From Artemia franciscana (Eukaryota > Arthropoda > Branchiopoda > Anostraca > Artemiidae): a DNA stretch of 64,000 nt. Location: contig NC_088873.1 of the NCBI RefSeq assembly GCF_032884065.1, positions 2,293,718-2,357,717 on the forward strand, in the 5' to 3' direction. Shown here piece by piece: positions 1-12,300 of this stretch (the stretch's first letter is position 1; the number at the start of each line of letters is the position of its first letter). Position numbers and translations under genes: made by a program. Below the pieces are notes generated by a model. The model made no database searches. It saw nothing but the letters and a program-made list of their open reading frames with translations, and had not been told where the DNA came from.

Positions 1-1475
1 AGTTCTGCCAGTAGTAGTTTTCTGCTTTCCCTGTCAGCTTTAACCTTGTCGTGGTGAAACTGTACAGCGTTGTTGTTTCTTCTTTCGTATGACGTATTAA
101 CGATTTTTCTGGGTAATGAAAGCTAAGTCAAGAAGTGATGGTTTCTGGTGCAAACGATACCGTGTTGGCTGGTCTACAATATGGGTTAGGGATAGATTGG
201 ATGAATGGGGATAACTCGTCTTGGGGGAATTCGATGGCGACATTGTATAGAGGAATCCATCATTCCAGGCTATATCAGGGAAGTTAAAGTCTCAAGCAAT
301 GAGTAGGTTTCCTCTGAAGTTGGTGGTCACTTTTCGAAGACACAGGCAAGTGCCTGCTTAGATTCCAACATTGACGGTGATGAGGGGCTTCTGTAGATGC
401 ATCCCACCCTGATTAGAACATTGTGTGAATTCTCAGTTCCACAAAGATCAAACCATACTGTTTCGAGGTTTTTTGGTTGAAGGGATAATTGCATAGGTTT
501 GATGAAATACAAAGCTTTGACACAGGCTATAATACCTCGATGGCAATCAGTGCTTGAAAGATTGGATATTAGCTGATATCCCAAGATTTTAACATGTTGT
601 TCAGTTAGTTGGTTCCAGCTATTTTTTGGACATACTTTGGTAAGGAGGATCAAATCATAACCTTTATTATAAATTGCTGACCTGAGTTCATTGATTTTGT
701 TTGGTAGCTGGTTTACATTCATGATGGCTACCCTGAGATCAGTGGATATCCACACTTCTTCTTTGAAATCTGCTTTTGAGTCACTTTTGCTGTCATCAAT
801 AAAAACAAAGCTCATCTCTTCTTCTTCTTCCTGGGAAGTGTCTGCAGTGACAAATGAGTCTTGCAATTTATCACTAATAATATCACTAAGGGTTACTTCG
901 TCATTTTTATTTTTACCAAAAAGAGCATAACTATGTATACTATACACTGATGGTGTGGTGATAATTGGAATCACACCATCACTGCTTTTCGGGTTTTTTG
1001 GATGATTTTGTTGCCTCAAATGATCAGATCAAGTTCGACATTAGATACACGATCACTTAGTTCTGCCAGTAGTAGTTTTCTGCTTTCCCTGTCAGCTTTA
1101 ACCATGTCGTGGTGAAACTGTACAGCGTTGTTGTTTCTTCTTTCGTATGACGTATTAACAATTTTTCTGGGGAACGAAAGGTCAGTAATTGTGAAGACAA
1201 TTGGTACGGTGGTGTTGGACAGATCTTGAGCAGATGCTATAGAAGGTTGCTTATTCAGCCGCCTCCCACTAGTGATAGTAGCAGGCATGCTGTATTCTTT
1301 CTGTAAAGATTTCATGATGATGGCTTTGTCAGTTGTGTTTTTCACTTCAACTGACAGTGTAGGGCTGATTGGGACCCTGAAAGCAATGAGACTGTTTTTA
1401 CACTTCTGTCTTTCTCTGTTGGTTTGTACCGCCTCAGCTACCTTCGTGTCTATTTCACTGTCTAGTGATTATTAA
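1..1475 (-). mobile_element. Rearranged LINE: ORF1 remnant plus APE-type endonuclease
   Basis: Non-LTR retrotransposon relic read on the minus strand. 1345-1016 encodes an ORF1-like charged segment ending ESRKLLLAELSDRVSNVE. 1019-327 encodes 230 residues whose second half is the start of an APE/EEP endonuclease (MNVNQLPNKINELRSAIYNK, then ILGYQL and RVGCIYRSPSSP). The fold continues past a break, and 320-130 reads GDFNFPDIAWNDG and later IVDQPTRYRLHQKPSLLD, the usual GDFN and PTR blocks. The catalytic Glu of the usual LxTE motif reads LLTKVCP, so the enzyme is probably dead. At about 1-125 the ORF1 segment of 1060-1185 appears again, nearly identical, so the copy is tandem or rearranged. Identification as a LINE endonuclease is firm; the clade is not. 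Confidence 0.75.
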
Positions 1476-2529
1476 GACCTGGCATAAAAAAGTATATGGA
1501 TTTTGATTGACTCTAAGTTGGCTTCATTTCTACTGGGTCTTCACCCCAAATTAAGGTTAAAGGGTAATTTGGAAACTTATTTGCAAGTTATACAGTAATG
1601 AAACGAGTCCAAGCTCCAGCACATCCTCGGGCATAAGGGGGTCAAATAGAATGCTATTGCAAATATGCTACCAAACAATGAAACACATATTCCACACTCA
1701 CATCCTCCTTTGAAGTGGAAAGTTAGGAATGTTTTAAAGCTTAAAGAAAGCTGCATAATTCTCAAAAAAAAATTTCGCCATTCCCATGTAGACTCATCTG
1801 TAAATTGTAAAAATCTAAATTAGTACTCCTTTGTATTTGACCCTCTGACCCCATAATTTTTCCCAATTTTGATTTAAAAGACACATTCTTTTGGGTTGTA
1901 GATTGTTAAACAAAAATATTTCTAAGCAGTAATTTAACAAATTTATTTCAAATAGCATTTTATTTCATTCAGATGACTTTTTTTGGTGAATGTTAAAGTA
2001 AATATTTGAAAATACAAATTTATTTACAAACAGAAATTGCCACAAATAAGAGAAGGGTTATTGCATCCTTAAACACTCTTAAAGGTTAGACCAGGATTTG
2101 AACTCTACTAAAAAGCTGTATGTGTGTTTTATTCGTAAATACATAAAAAAAAGGAAAGGAAAGGAGAAAAGAAATAAAAGCTTTATGAGTCTACTGCTCT
2201 TTAGGGGCCTCTCCCATGCCACTCAACGTGTCCCCAGAGGATGATAGGGGAACACACTGCATATATGTAGGGTACCTCCATAGGAGGCATGGACCAAGAG
2301 GAGACCTTGTTCCTGGGGCTCCATAATAGAAACTGAGGAACTCTCGCCCGAGGCCATAAATACAGGTGGAGGAGGAAGAACTCCCCTCAAATGTACACTC
2401 AACAGGGCCCAAGGGCGTGTCCACACATCCCACAAGTTGCAAACCTTCTTGATGGACGTTTTGGGCTGAAAAACCTCTCCCTAGCTAATTTATCAACTAT
2501 GGGTTGCCTCCCTGCAGTAGCATAATATT
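1476..2529. other. No gene recognised; AT-rich then a GC-richer stretch
   Basis: 1476-2190 is AT-rich and shows no coding pattern I can support. 2191-2520 is noticeably richer in G and C and has two overlapping minus-strand open frames of 70-83 codons. Neither resembles a family I know, and the Ser/Pro-rich composition fits a repeat 3' region as well as a gene. The boundary with the LINE end at about 2530 is sharp. Confidence 0.4.
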
Positions 2530-2785
2530 TGTAGGAATGGACAGATTGCCAAAGATTGCCCTTTTTGGCCAACCATCTAGAGCTAAACAGAAAGCAGGTG
2601 GTCCTTGTCTGGGGTGGGAAGATGTCATAAAGAAAGATTTGAAGGAAATGGGAACTTCTTGGGAGGGTGTAAAGAGGGAGGCTTTGAATAGATTTGGATG
2701 GAGGAGGAGTGTGCATAGCTCTGTTGGCCTCAGGTGGCTTCATGCTGTGGTGAGTTGTTAGTAGTAGTAGTAGTAGTAGTATTTC
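2530..2785 (+). mobile_element. 5'-truncated LINE, C-terminal end with (TAG)n tail
   Basis: Encodes the last ~80 residues of an RTE-like LINE polyprotein: DRLPKIALFGQPSRAKQKAG, then GWEDVIKKDLKEMGTSWEGV and GWRRSVHSSVGL, stopping at 2759-2761. This is the post-RT tail that usually follows a GHVLRM-type motif, which is missing here. After the stop comes a run of TAG trinucleotides (about 2757-2780), as expected of LINEs that end in a short microsatellite. The same family and tail recur at 43.4-43.98 kb. Confidence 0.8.
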
Positions 2786-4790
2786 CACAATCAAATAGAA
2801 TCAATTCTTCTTAAGAACAGAATCAGAATCCTAAAAAAGCTAACTAGCTACATAGAAGTGTCTATCATCTGCTGGTGATTTCAAGATTTTAAAACAATAT
2901 TAGTGGGTTCAAAATTCCAAGGGAACTTGATTTATTTATTGATGTTTTTTTACTGGAAATATTATTTGACTTTATTTCTTCTTGTTTTTAGTTTATTGTA
3001 GCTCCTTACTTTTCTTTGAAAGACTTGTTTTGTGGGATTTTTACAATGAATTTCCATTCTTTTTTAACTGACTTACTCTTTTTTATTGGTTAAGAAAAGA
3101 ATATTATAAATTCCTTTAGATTTTCTCTATAATAATCCAGACATAGGCTTACTATTTCTATGTTGGAAAAAATTTTGCTACCAGCTTAAATGATACTTGT
3201 ACAATAATACTTTGAATTGCTGTGTACAGGGATAGTTTTCAAATATATGGGGTGAAAATCTGCATAATCTTGGGGATTCTTCAAGGCTGATGGGACTCTA
3301 ACCCCATCATACTACCGCCTTGATTATAGAAAAATATTAATTAATTGTCCACCTCTGCATAACCTGCAAGTTTCAGCATAATTCCCTTAATATTTCTGGA
3401 GATATTGCAGATATACACTTTTGACAACCCTGGATGTATAGAATGCATTTTCTCACTTCCCAATCAACATGCTCTGACAATTTTAACTTGAAAACTTAAA
3501 ATTTAAGTGAATTTTAACTTACAACCTTAAAATCTAACTTAAAAAAATTAGCTGTTGCCAATATATTGGACATGTGATTTTTGTACAAAACTGGATGCAT
3601 ACAGTGTCTACTGATTTAGTTTAACGTTTGCAAACTGAAGATCCAAGGTAAAACCCTGAATTTTTCCTGGGACATTGCACTGACACTCTCTTAACAATAT
3701 GCATACACATAGTTTATTTTCATTTAGTTTCACATCCCCCTCTGCTTTCCCTGAAGTTTGAACTTAATACCCAATTCCTGAGATTAGGGTATTAAGTATC
3801 TGTGCTGTTTTGGGAACCTGGATACATTTAAACACTTTTGATTTAGTTCAATAGTTTTAGTAGTAGTAGCATTAGCACTAGTAGTAATAGTGTAATAATA
3901 GCAGTAGCAGTAGAAGTAGTAGTCACAGTTGCAAAAAGTCATAGTTACTGCCTTAAGTATTCATAGTCAGAGCTGCAAGTACTTGCAGCTGAGTCATAAG
4001 TAGCTGCAGACACAAGTTGTTGCTGTAGTCAAAGGTATATTAGTAGAAATAGCAGTTCTAGGTAGCAACTGTTACAAGCAGTTGGGATCTAGGATGCAAA
4101 TTTTCACAGTTGCAAGTAGTCACAAATGTAAACTGTCCCAGTTGTAAATACTCAAAGAAGAAGTAGCCATTGTTGTACTAGCCCTGAAAGATTCAATTTA
4201 ATACTCTTAGCTATTCCTGAGGTATTGCTGATAAGCCCTTTTGACAACCTATATGCATACATTTAAATTTGATTCTGTTCAACATGCAACCCAACATACC
4301 CAGAAAGTTTCATTTTAATCCCCATAGCCATTCAAAAAATGTTGCAGATACAGTAATTTAATGTCCATGTTTACCTAACACCCCCTTCAATATGCCCTGA
4401 AAGCTTCAGCTGGATACCTTTATCTGTTCATATGGTATTGCAGATGTGCCCTTATGACAAACTTGGACATAATGCCTTTTGATTTAGTTCATTATTTCAA
4501 ATAAAATGCATTGCAAAGTTCCAACATAACAGCCCTAGTTGTTACTTTGATGTTTTAATCACACCAATTTGAAAATTTGGATACACATGGGACCTTTCAA
4601 TTAAGTTTTATATCTTCTTAACTTTCCCTGGAAATATCTAATGGAAATAATATCTAATTATTTCCCTGGAAATAGGAATTGTTTCAGCTTAATGCCATGT
4701 TCTGTTCCTAAGACATTACATCTAAAACATTTTGACAACCTTCCTTAATCCTTGTTTTTTTAGCCCTTTCATATTAACCCTTCCATATAC
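2786..4790. repeat. AT-rich region with a diverged recurring module
   Basis: No gene. A loose phrase recurs many times: CCTGAAAGTTTCA, then TTAATACCC, then GAGATATTGCAGATA, then CTTTTGACAACCT, then CATTT and GATTTAGTTCA. Examples lie near 3360-3450, 3660-3700, 3750-3850, 4190-4290 and 4310-4500. The same module appears at 20.9-21.6 kb. Spacing varies, so this is an old, heavily diverged tandem family. A patch of decayed TAG/CAG triplets lies at 3855-4160 and includes a 20-bp perfect palindrome at 3971-3990. Confidence 0.55.
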
Positions 4791-4792
4791 AT

Positions 4793-5720
4793 ATCAATGT
4801 TTTTTTTTTAATATAGAAAATGTATTTTTATATCTTTAAAACCTTATAAATTTAAATTAAGGAAAATTGGGTAAAATTCTAGTTAATTGACTTTTTGTTA
4901 TCTCAGAAAGGGTTAAGGTTAGGAAAATGAAACTTTCAGGGATGGGTCTACAGACTAAATTATGTCCTGGGAAGGTATTTTGAAGCAACTACCTCTGCTC
5001 CTTCTCCCTCTAGAGGGCCCCGACCTTTGATGAACTTTGAAAATATGTGTGTTATAAAAGTGAAACCTTGCTAAATAGATCTTCTGCTTAATTGAAGTAC
5101 AACAAAATTGTTTTCAGCTTCATAACTTTGCTCAATTCCATTTTATAAGGTTTTAAAGATATGCAAATACATTTCCTAAATTTTGAAAAAAAAAAAACAT
5201 TGATATGGCTTGAAATTCTACTCAAATAACAGGAATTGTATTTTCAGAACTAAAGGCAGAGAAAAATCAACTAGTAATGGAAAATTAAGGTAAAATGTTG
5301 TTATGTCAAAATTTCAATAGGCATAGACTTGTCATGTAGGCAAATTTGAGGGCCCTCTAGAGAGAGAAAGGGTAGAGGTGGGTACTTTAAAATACCTTCC
5401 CGGGACATACTTTAGCCTGTAGACCCATCCCTGAAAGTTTCATTTTCCTAACCTAAACCCTTTCTGAGATAGCGAGAAGTTGATTAACTAGAATTTTACT
5501 GAAAATTGTGAAGCTGAAAAGGATTTTGTTGTACTTTATTTAAGCTGAAGGTCTATTTTGCAAGGTTTCACTTTTGTAACACATATTTTAAAGATCAAAA
5601 ACCTCTAGAGGGAGAAAGAGTGGATGAAGGTGCTTCAAAGTACCTTCCCAGAAAATATTTTAGCCTGTAGACCCATCCCTAAAAGTTCCATTTTCCTAAC
5701 CTAACCCCATTCCAAGATAG
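4793..5720. repeat. Inverted and direct copies of a ~250-bp repeat
   Basis: Two direct copies of a ~250-bp unit are visible at about 5345-5600 and 5600-5720 (partial); both contain CTCTAGAG, then TTTAGCCTGTAGACCCATCC and TTCCTAACC. An inverted copy occupies about 4870-5130 (GGATGGGTCTACAGACTAAA on the + strand). A further inverted pair, 4788-4860 against 5140-5213, closes the left part (ATATCAATG with a T run against an A run with CATTGATAT). The unit carries no coding sequence. Confidence 0.7.
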
Positions 5721-5879
5721 CCAAAAGTAGCTAAAGGAGAATTTTAACGACAATGATGTTATATTTGGGAATAACAGCGAATAGTATAGTCTATTTTTTT
5801 TTTTGTATCCTAAAAATTACAAAAATTGTATGACTATTTTATTCCTTCAAGAAAAATCCCTCAGACAGATAAAATACAG

Positions 5880-6037
5880 GTGAATCACAACAACCTAGAC
5901 AGAAAATTAACCTTTCGGAACTAGCAGAGCTAGGAGGATCAAAAAACTTTGCTGATGAAGCCATAAGAACGGATTACAAGGAATTTATCTCTAATTTCAA
6001 GCCTTCGGGCAATGGAAAATTTTTTCTATCTGGCTGC
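5880..6037 (+). CDS. Candidate coding exon directly upstream of DNAAF11
   Basis: An open stretch follows a plausible acceptor (ATACAG at 5874-5879) and ends at a consensus donor GTAAGT at 6038. In frame it reads ESQQPRQKINLSELAELGG, then SKNFADEAIRTDYKEFISNF, then KPSGNGKFFLSGC. Composition is protein-like, unlike the flanking AT-rich DNA. It ends in phase 0, and a cag acceptor at 6196-6198 would join it in frame (AAA ATG GAT) to the first DNAAF11 exon across a 161-base intron. No known DNAAF11 family sequence of this kind comes to mind and the next acceptor has a weak pyrimidine tract, so it may belong to another gene or transcript. I do not recognise the peptide. Confidence 0.4.
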
Positions 6038-6201
6038 GTAAGTAATTGTCTATTTGCTTAACTAGACACTACGTTTTTAGTGATGATTCATGTTTTTTTC
6101 GCTTTTTTCCGCAAGAGTTTCAAATGCGACGTGACTATGGCCGTATCGATCAAACAGTTCAGTGATACTCTAATAAAAAGTTAGATAAGCTAATTCAGAA
6201 A

Positions 6202-6373
6202 ATGGATAGTAGCCTCTACAATTGCATTGTAGGCAAAGCAGGGGAAGCGTCATTGACAGAGCTAAAAGAGCTGAGTTTGGTCAATCAGCGATTCTCTACA
6301 GTTGATGGCATTGGTAAATGCTGCCCTGCTTTGGAAATATTGCATCTGCAAGGAAATAATTTACAGGAAATTG
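6202..6373 (+). CDS. DNAAF11: DNAAF11 exon 1
   Basis: Starts at ATG 6202 and ends in phase 1 before donor GTATGC. It encodes residues 1-57, the N-terminus and first leucine-rich repeats (TELKELSLVNQRF, then CPALEILHLQGNNLQEI). The leading ~17 residues match the family only loosely (a KAGEAS block where relatives have a RAEHNE-like one). The ATG has an A at -3 and a G at +4. Confidence 0.85.
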
Positions 6374-9300
6374 GTATGCAAAACACCAAACGATACACCT
6401 ATCACTAATAGTGACAAAAAAGTAGTCATATTTGACCAAATGTCTTTTGCTTTATAAGCAAGCTCTCTTCTTAAAATAAATTCCAACAACAAGGATGGAT
6501 ATCGCTTTTTTATTTTTTAATTCGTTATATTCAGACTGTTAAAAATCCAAGAGATACTTTTATTCTTTGTCTTCATTCATATCTTATACAGAACATGTCT
6601 GTTGAATTTTCACTTGAAAAAGTCAAGATAAAGCTTAGATATGCTCAATTTATTGTTCTAACGTGTTCGTATCTCTTGACGTTAATCATCCTTTCAGTTT
6701 GACCAACAGTGAATTAAATAGAGCAATTACAAACGAAACTATTAAATTAAAGAATTTGAGACAGAAAAATTAATATTACTTACTTGGAGTAGAGTGCTAG
6801 TTTTGAAAATTATTGCCTTCGCTCTAAATATTTTGGCTTTCAAAACAAAATGGCAAAACGAAACTTTTGGATTTTATTTAACTATTTCATGCTACAGCTC
6901 CCTATTTCAAACATTTTCTACTTTTTGTGGGTTTCATGTTCACTTTTAAAAGTCTTGGTCCAAATTTAATTTCTAAGCTGGCTTAGCATAAATCAACCAA
7001 GATGACACATGTAATTGTTCCGTGAGAAACTCATTTATCCACGATATATTCACAGTGGGTATAAAATAAAAACTTTTAAAGTATTTGGTGGTTCTGGTAG
7101 CACGTTCAAAGTTCTCGTGTAAATTGGGTTCGGTGTCTGTTGTAATTAATTTTGAAGTTTATTCTTTCCCCATATTTCCTGAGTAGTATATTTTTGTACT
7201 ATATTATCTTTCGGCGTGTATTTGGCAATCTCAAATTTAAAAAATTTACAGGTGATATCAGGAAGCTTAAGCACCTAAAAAGAGTGAATTTGACTTTAAA
7301 CCTGCTTGGATCTATTGAAAAACTTGGATCCCTAGAAGAATTGGAGATAGCAGACTTCAGTTGTAACAATATCGCTAGCGTTTCTGAAGTTTGTGAGGAG
7401 TTAAAAGAGTGTCTAAAACTAAACGATTTGTAAGTATAGTCTTAAAAAAATAATTATATTTGATCATAGGATATACCCCGGTCTGTGCTTTGGAATTGGT
7501 TTCCAAAAATGTTGGGTAAGCAGGATCAACTATCTAAGAAGTCTTTTCGTAGTCATAATAAAAAGGAAACACTCTTTTTTTCTTATAATTCTTCAAAATT
7601 TAAGATGACAGTAAAACATCTCGCCAAACAGACTTAATACTCATACCTTAAAAAATTTTAAAGTTAGATGACAAATCCACGCATTTTGGCTGTTTAACGT
7701 CTGAGAAAGACACTAAATATTATGGCAGCAAAAATTTATGTAAAACCCTAAAACAAAATCAAGACATCGTATAAAATTTGAGAAATGAATAATGCCAAAA
7801 AATATTTAAACAATGAATTAGTGTCTGAAATTCTTTTTTCAACCTAGAAGGGTTAAAGGAAAAACAATCAGTCTGAATGTTCAGTAAGATCTAATAGAGA
7901 GTGGACTAATTCTCTTTACCTACCTTCCCGTTTAAATGATAACTGTAAATAACCACTTCTTAAGTTGTCTAAGCTTGAAAATAGAGACTTGGCCAAAAAA
8001 CGTATTCATGGGCCAAAAGACTTTGCTTGAGCGTAAATATAAAGCACTCATCTATTTTAATCAAAATTTTTCTAGGCAACAAATGAATTTTTAACGCTAA
8101 TCAAAAATAAAAGCCAACAATATATTAGCAAGCAAGAAGAATTTTGTTTGTTGGCCGACGTGTTCAAGCTGGCAAAGGAGTTCAAATCCTTTCAGAACCT
8201 GGTTTAAGTGTCTGCTCGTCTTTTTTTACCATTATACTATTTTCAAGGTTCATTGTACATCATATATAATTTTAGTCTTCGTATTTTTATGTGAAAAGGA
8301 AATTTTCATCATGCATTTACTCCATAAAAGGTTTGCAAGGGGTATTTGTTATATTTATAATATTTTTAAGGACATTGCTTGGCAACCCGTGCACAAGGAG
8401 TCCAAACTACAGAAACTATGTTATTGCCAGCCTACCGCAGCTATTAAGATTAGATCATGTGGAAATTACAAGGCTCGATAAAATACAAGCCACTGCTGAC
8501 CTTGAAAACTACACAAAGGAATTTGAAACTTTTCAAAAAACGCAAAATATGGACAACAACGAGCCTGAGAGAAAAAAATCTCAAGAAACCCCTCGTAATT
8601 GGCCAAATCCTCCAGATTTCAGATTTCATCGGCCTAGGACACTTGAAATCCGTGGAAAGATGCTTAACGTTAATGAAGGTAACTTCATTTACGATGTTAA
8701 GGAATGTGAAAACTTCTACGAGATGGAGCTAAGTGTGCCCAAGTAAGTGCTTTTTATACGAAATTTTAAGCGCATCACCCCTTACTGACAATCCCTGGTG
8801 GCCATCCCTGGTTCCTGGGCTGGGATGACCCCTGGTGTTCCCGAAAAATCCTTCATACTACTAGAATGTTACCTGAATGAAACACGGTTTACTGAACTCA
8901 TTGACTTATACTTTTGCTCTGCAGTTCCATTAAGTCGATTTTAGATAGAAATATTTAAAATGTAATCAACCATTTTTTAATTGTTTAGTTAATCTGATTA
9001 AAAAATAATTTTGAGAAAAACCTTAATTACCCACTTTAGAAAGCAAAAAAATTTGCAGCATATCTATAATCTTGTTCAATATAACTATTTTATTTATTTT
9101 TTATGTAACCTATGTGTACTTTCATTCTTGTTTTTCAAAAGATAAAAAAAAAGATTTCATGTCGTCTTCCCATAAAAAGAAAAGAATTTGAGAAAACTTA
9201 ACATTGTTTTGAAACAGTTTGGTTAAATGCTGGCTAGTTTCTTATCGGGGGTATTTAAAAAGTTTAAACAAAGGTAGAATAAAAAGAAAATATAGAAAAA

Positions 9301-12300
9301 TCCTATTCAGAAATTCAATATTCATCATTTAAATTATGAAACAAATATTTAACTTCTGCTTGTCCAAAATAGTCCATACCACTAAATCCGTCAAGTCATA
9401 GTATCAAGTTTACATTTTCAAGTACTTTTCAAAAAGATAAATTGCTACCTCACAATAACATGCACGCTATTAACTAAACTTACTTTCCCGTTAATCTCAA
9501 GTGATTAAAACAAACACTGTTCTATAAGGCAACCTTTAAATAATAACAAAATTATAATAGTATACTTTTTCTTCAAGATATGTTCAACATCCTTAATTGA
9601 AACTGCTTCATAAGCGGAAATTAGAAATCCCTGTGGAATAGAAATATCCCCATAAACAGGATGTTTTTGCTATTATATAATAGAAACATTTTTTTTTCAA
9701 ATGAGCCTAACACTACCTCGTGAGTCAACTAGTACACACTTGTCACAGACAAAAGATTTATAATACAGAAGTTTGACTGGTCTACCCTTCGGTATTATAA
9801 AATCTGGTCGGGTATTGGGCGTGCCTTGCAGCTATTTATAGAATAAACTATTTTTTTCAACTTGAAGTAAGGAGCAGCACTAAAATTCCAAACGAACTGA
9901 AATTGTTACCTATAACGAAGGGGCAGTCCCCCTCCTCAATACATTACTTTTCAATCTAAGGTTTGAGCACTGTTAGAAAAGTTTTTATTCAGATTCAACG
10001 GCCCTTGTGTTTCTAGAGTCGTTCTTAAAAATAGGGAAAAACAGTCAAAATGTAGTGTAAAGAGCAAGGTCTTGAAGATGGGGCAATCCCATCAGTTAGG
10101 GAACAATTTCTGTTCGTTCTGAATTTTAATTCTGCTCCTTACTTTCAGTAAAAAAAAAAAATATTTAGTTTACGGTCGCTTTTAAACTAATGCCGGTGAA
10201 TCTGCCTCACCCTCCATGAAAAAATGGATTACATTTTCAACACAAAATGTTTGGAAAAAACTACTAATACCATTCTGCTGAGTTAGTTTAATTATGACAA
10301 TAGGAACGAGACTAATTAAAAAATAATTTGTCTTTTTCTTCGTTGTTCTAGAAGTTACTATGATAGATGTTCTTAAAAGTTGGCTTCGCTTCTCATTGAT
10401 ATTTGTAATTAGCGATTTCTCATTGCTAAGACAGAGAATGTCAAATACTTCCCCATAAGGAAGGGTTAAATTATCCAAACGATTTAAATCTTTGTTTATT
10501 TTTGGATGATGGTCAATGCATGAGCTTTATAAGTGGTCTGGATGGAAGAGAATTTAAGACCGGTAATTTCGAGTGAAATTTGTTTGCCTTGGGCCCTTTT
10601 AGCTTGAACTGAATATATTCTAACGCTTTATATTGAGGAGGAATCAAAGTCTGGGAATCTGTCCACCCCGCTGGCCTATGCGGTCCCTAGACCTAATGGC
10701 ATTATTTGTGGTTGGGAATGGGTGTCTAGGGCAGGGCAGCCGATCTTGTGATGGGAATAGATTTATAAGCGATTCCTAAGGTACTTTGAATACAGGTCTA
10801 TAGAAACTCGTCATTCTATATGTCATTGAAACTTGGCCTTTACCATTTTCCATGTTTTACTTTCCCCGCAATATTATAATATAATACACCCTCTCAAGGC
10901 CGTATCCAGGATTTCTTTTTTTTGTGGAGAAGGGAGGGGGGTACAAGAAAAATTTTCAGGGGGGCACAAAAAACTTTTAAAACGCATCAAAAATTTGTTT
11001 ATATTCATTTTTTTTACGAGTCGGACAAATATATCAGGAGGATTCAAACCCCCTATCCCTCCCCTCTGGATACGGCCCTGCACCCGCCATTCTCCTTCCG
11101 ATTTCCAGAAAACATAAACGCCATAAAAGCCATTTTAACACAAATCATATTACTATTAGATAACAGCTTCTTAATCTAAGAATTCAATTCAAAAGTTTAA
11201 AATTGGGTAATATTAAATATCGAAATTTATATAGGGAAGATTGGTTCACGATCAGCACGGCCCACGTTTAACCAAAGCAAATGACTTCAATTTAAAAACC
11301 TATGAGGAGCTTTAGTGGACTATAAAAGCATTGACAGATGGTAGTTTAATTTTTAAAATCTCTGGCCTTGATTAATACTTTTACCAAAAATATCAGATTG
11401 AATCACGCTTTATGGTGGTTAAATATGGAATTTTGTTCAATTTTGTCTGAAGGCCTACGCCTAATTACGAATACTAGGAAGTCAAAAACTCATGTTAAAT
11501 TCCCATATTATTTGCCTGTCTCTTAGCAGCTGTCAACACATGCTATCTTCACTGATTTTCTGTTAGCATTTTTTCATCCCTTGGGATGGCAAATTCCCAC
11601 GTATGATAACGATATCCAGCGTAGGTTTTCTGTTTTTTCTTTGTTTGTTTTTTTTTTTGGGGGGGGGGCTTTTATAACGCATCAAAAGTTTGTTTAATAT
11701 TCATTTTCATTAAGTTTTTTACAAGTCAGACAAACATTCAAGGGGGGCATTCAAACCCCTGATCCCCCCCCCTCTGGATACGGCTTTGTACCATCTATCT
11801 TATTTCCGATTTCCAGAAAACATTGACACGATAAATGCAATTTAACATAAATCATATTAGGATTAGATAATAGCTTCTTTTTCTAATAGTTCAGTTCAAA
11901 AGTTTAAAGTTGGGCAATATCAAATGTCAAAAATTGCATAGGGGAGACCGGTCCACGTTTCATCAGCACGGCCCACGTTTAACCAAATCAAAGAACCTCA
12001 ATATAAAAACCTGTGGGTACTTCTGGTGGACTATAAAAGCTCTGCTAGATGGCTCAGATAGTTTCTTTTTTCGAAACGTCTGGCCTTTGGTTGATACTTT
12101 TATGAATAATATCAGATTGAATCACGTTTTGTGGCAATTAAATCTGGAATTTCGTTTAATTTGGTCTAAAGGCCTACGCTTAATTACGAATACTAGAAAA
12201 GCCAAAAACTGGCGTTATATTCTCTTATTAACGGAGCTTACAGTCATGCTCTTTAAGAAAGGAGATACAAAAGAAGGTGACAACTACAGAAGCATCAACT

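Noticed and set aside
2191-2442. 83-codon minus-strand frame in a GC-richer patch
   Set aside because: Two overlapping frames look equally plausible, no domain is recognised, and it lies between LINE fragments.
10182-10478. 98-codon minus-strand frame in DNAAF11 intron 3
   Set aside because: Overlaps sequence that recurs after family A elements at 59.6 and 61.0 kb, so probably repeat-derived.
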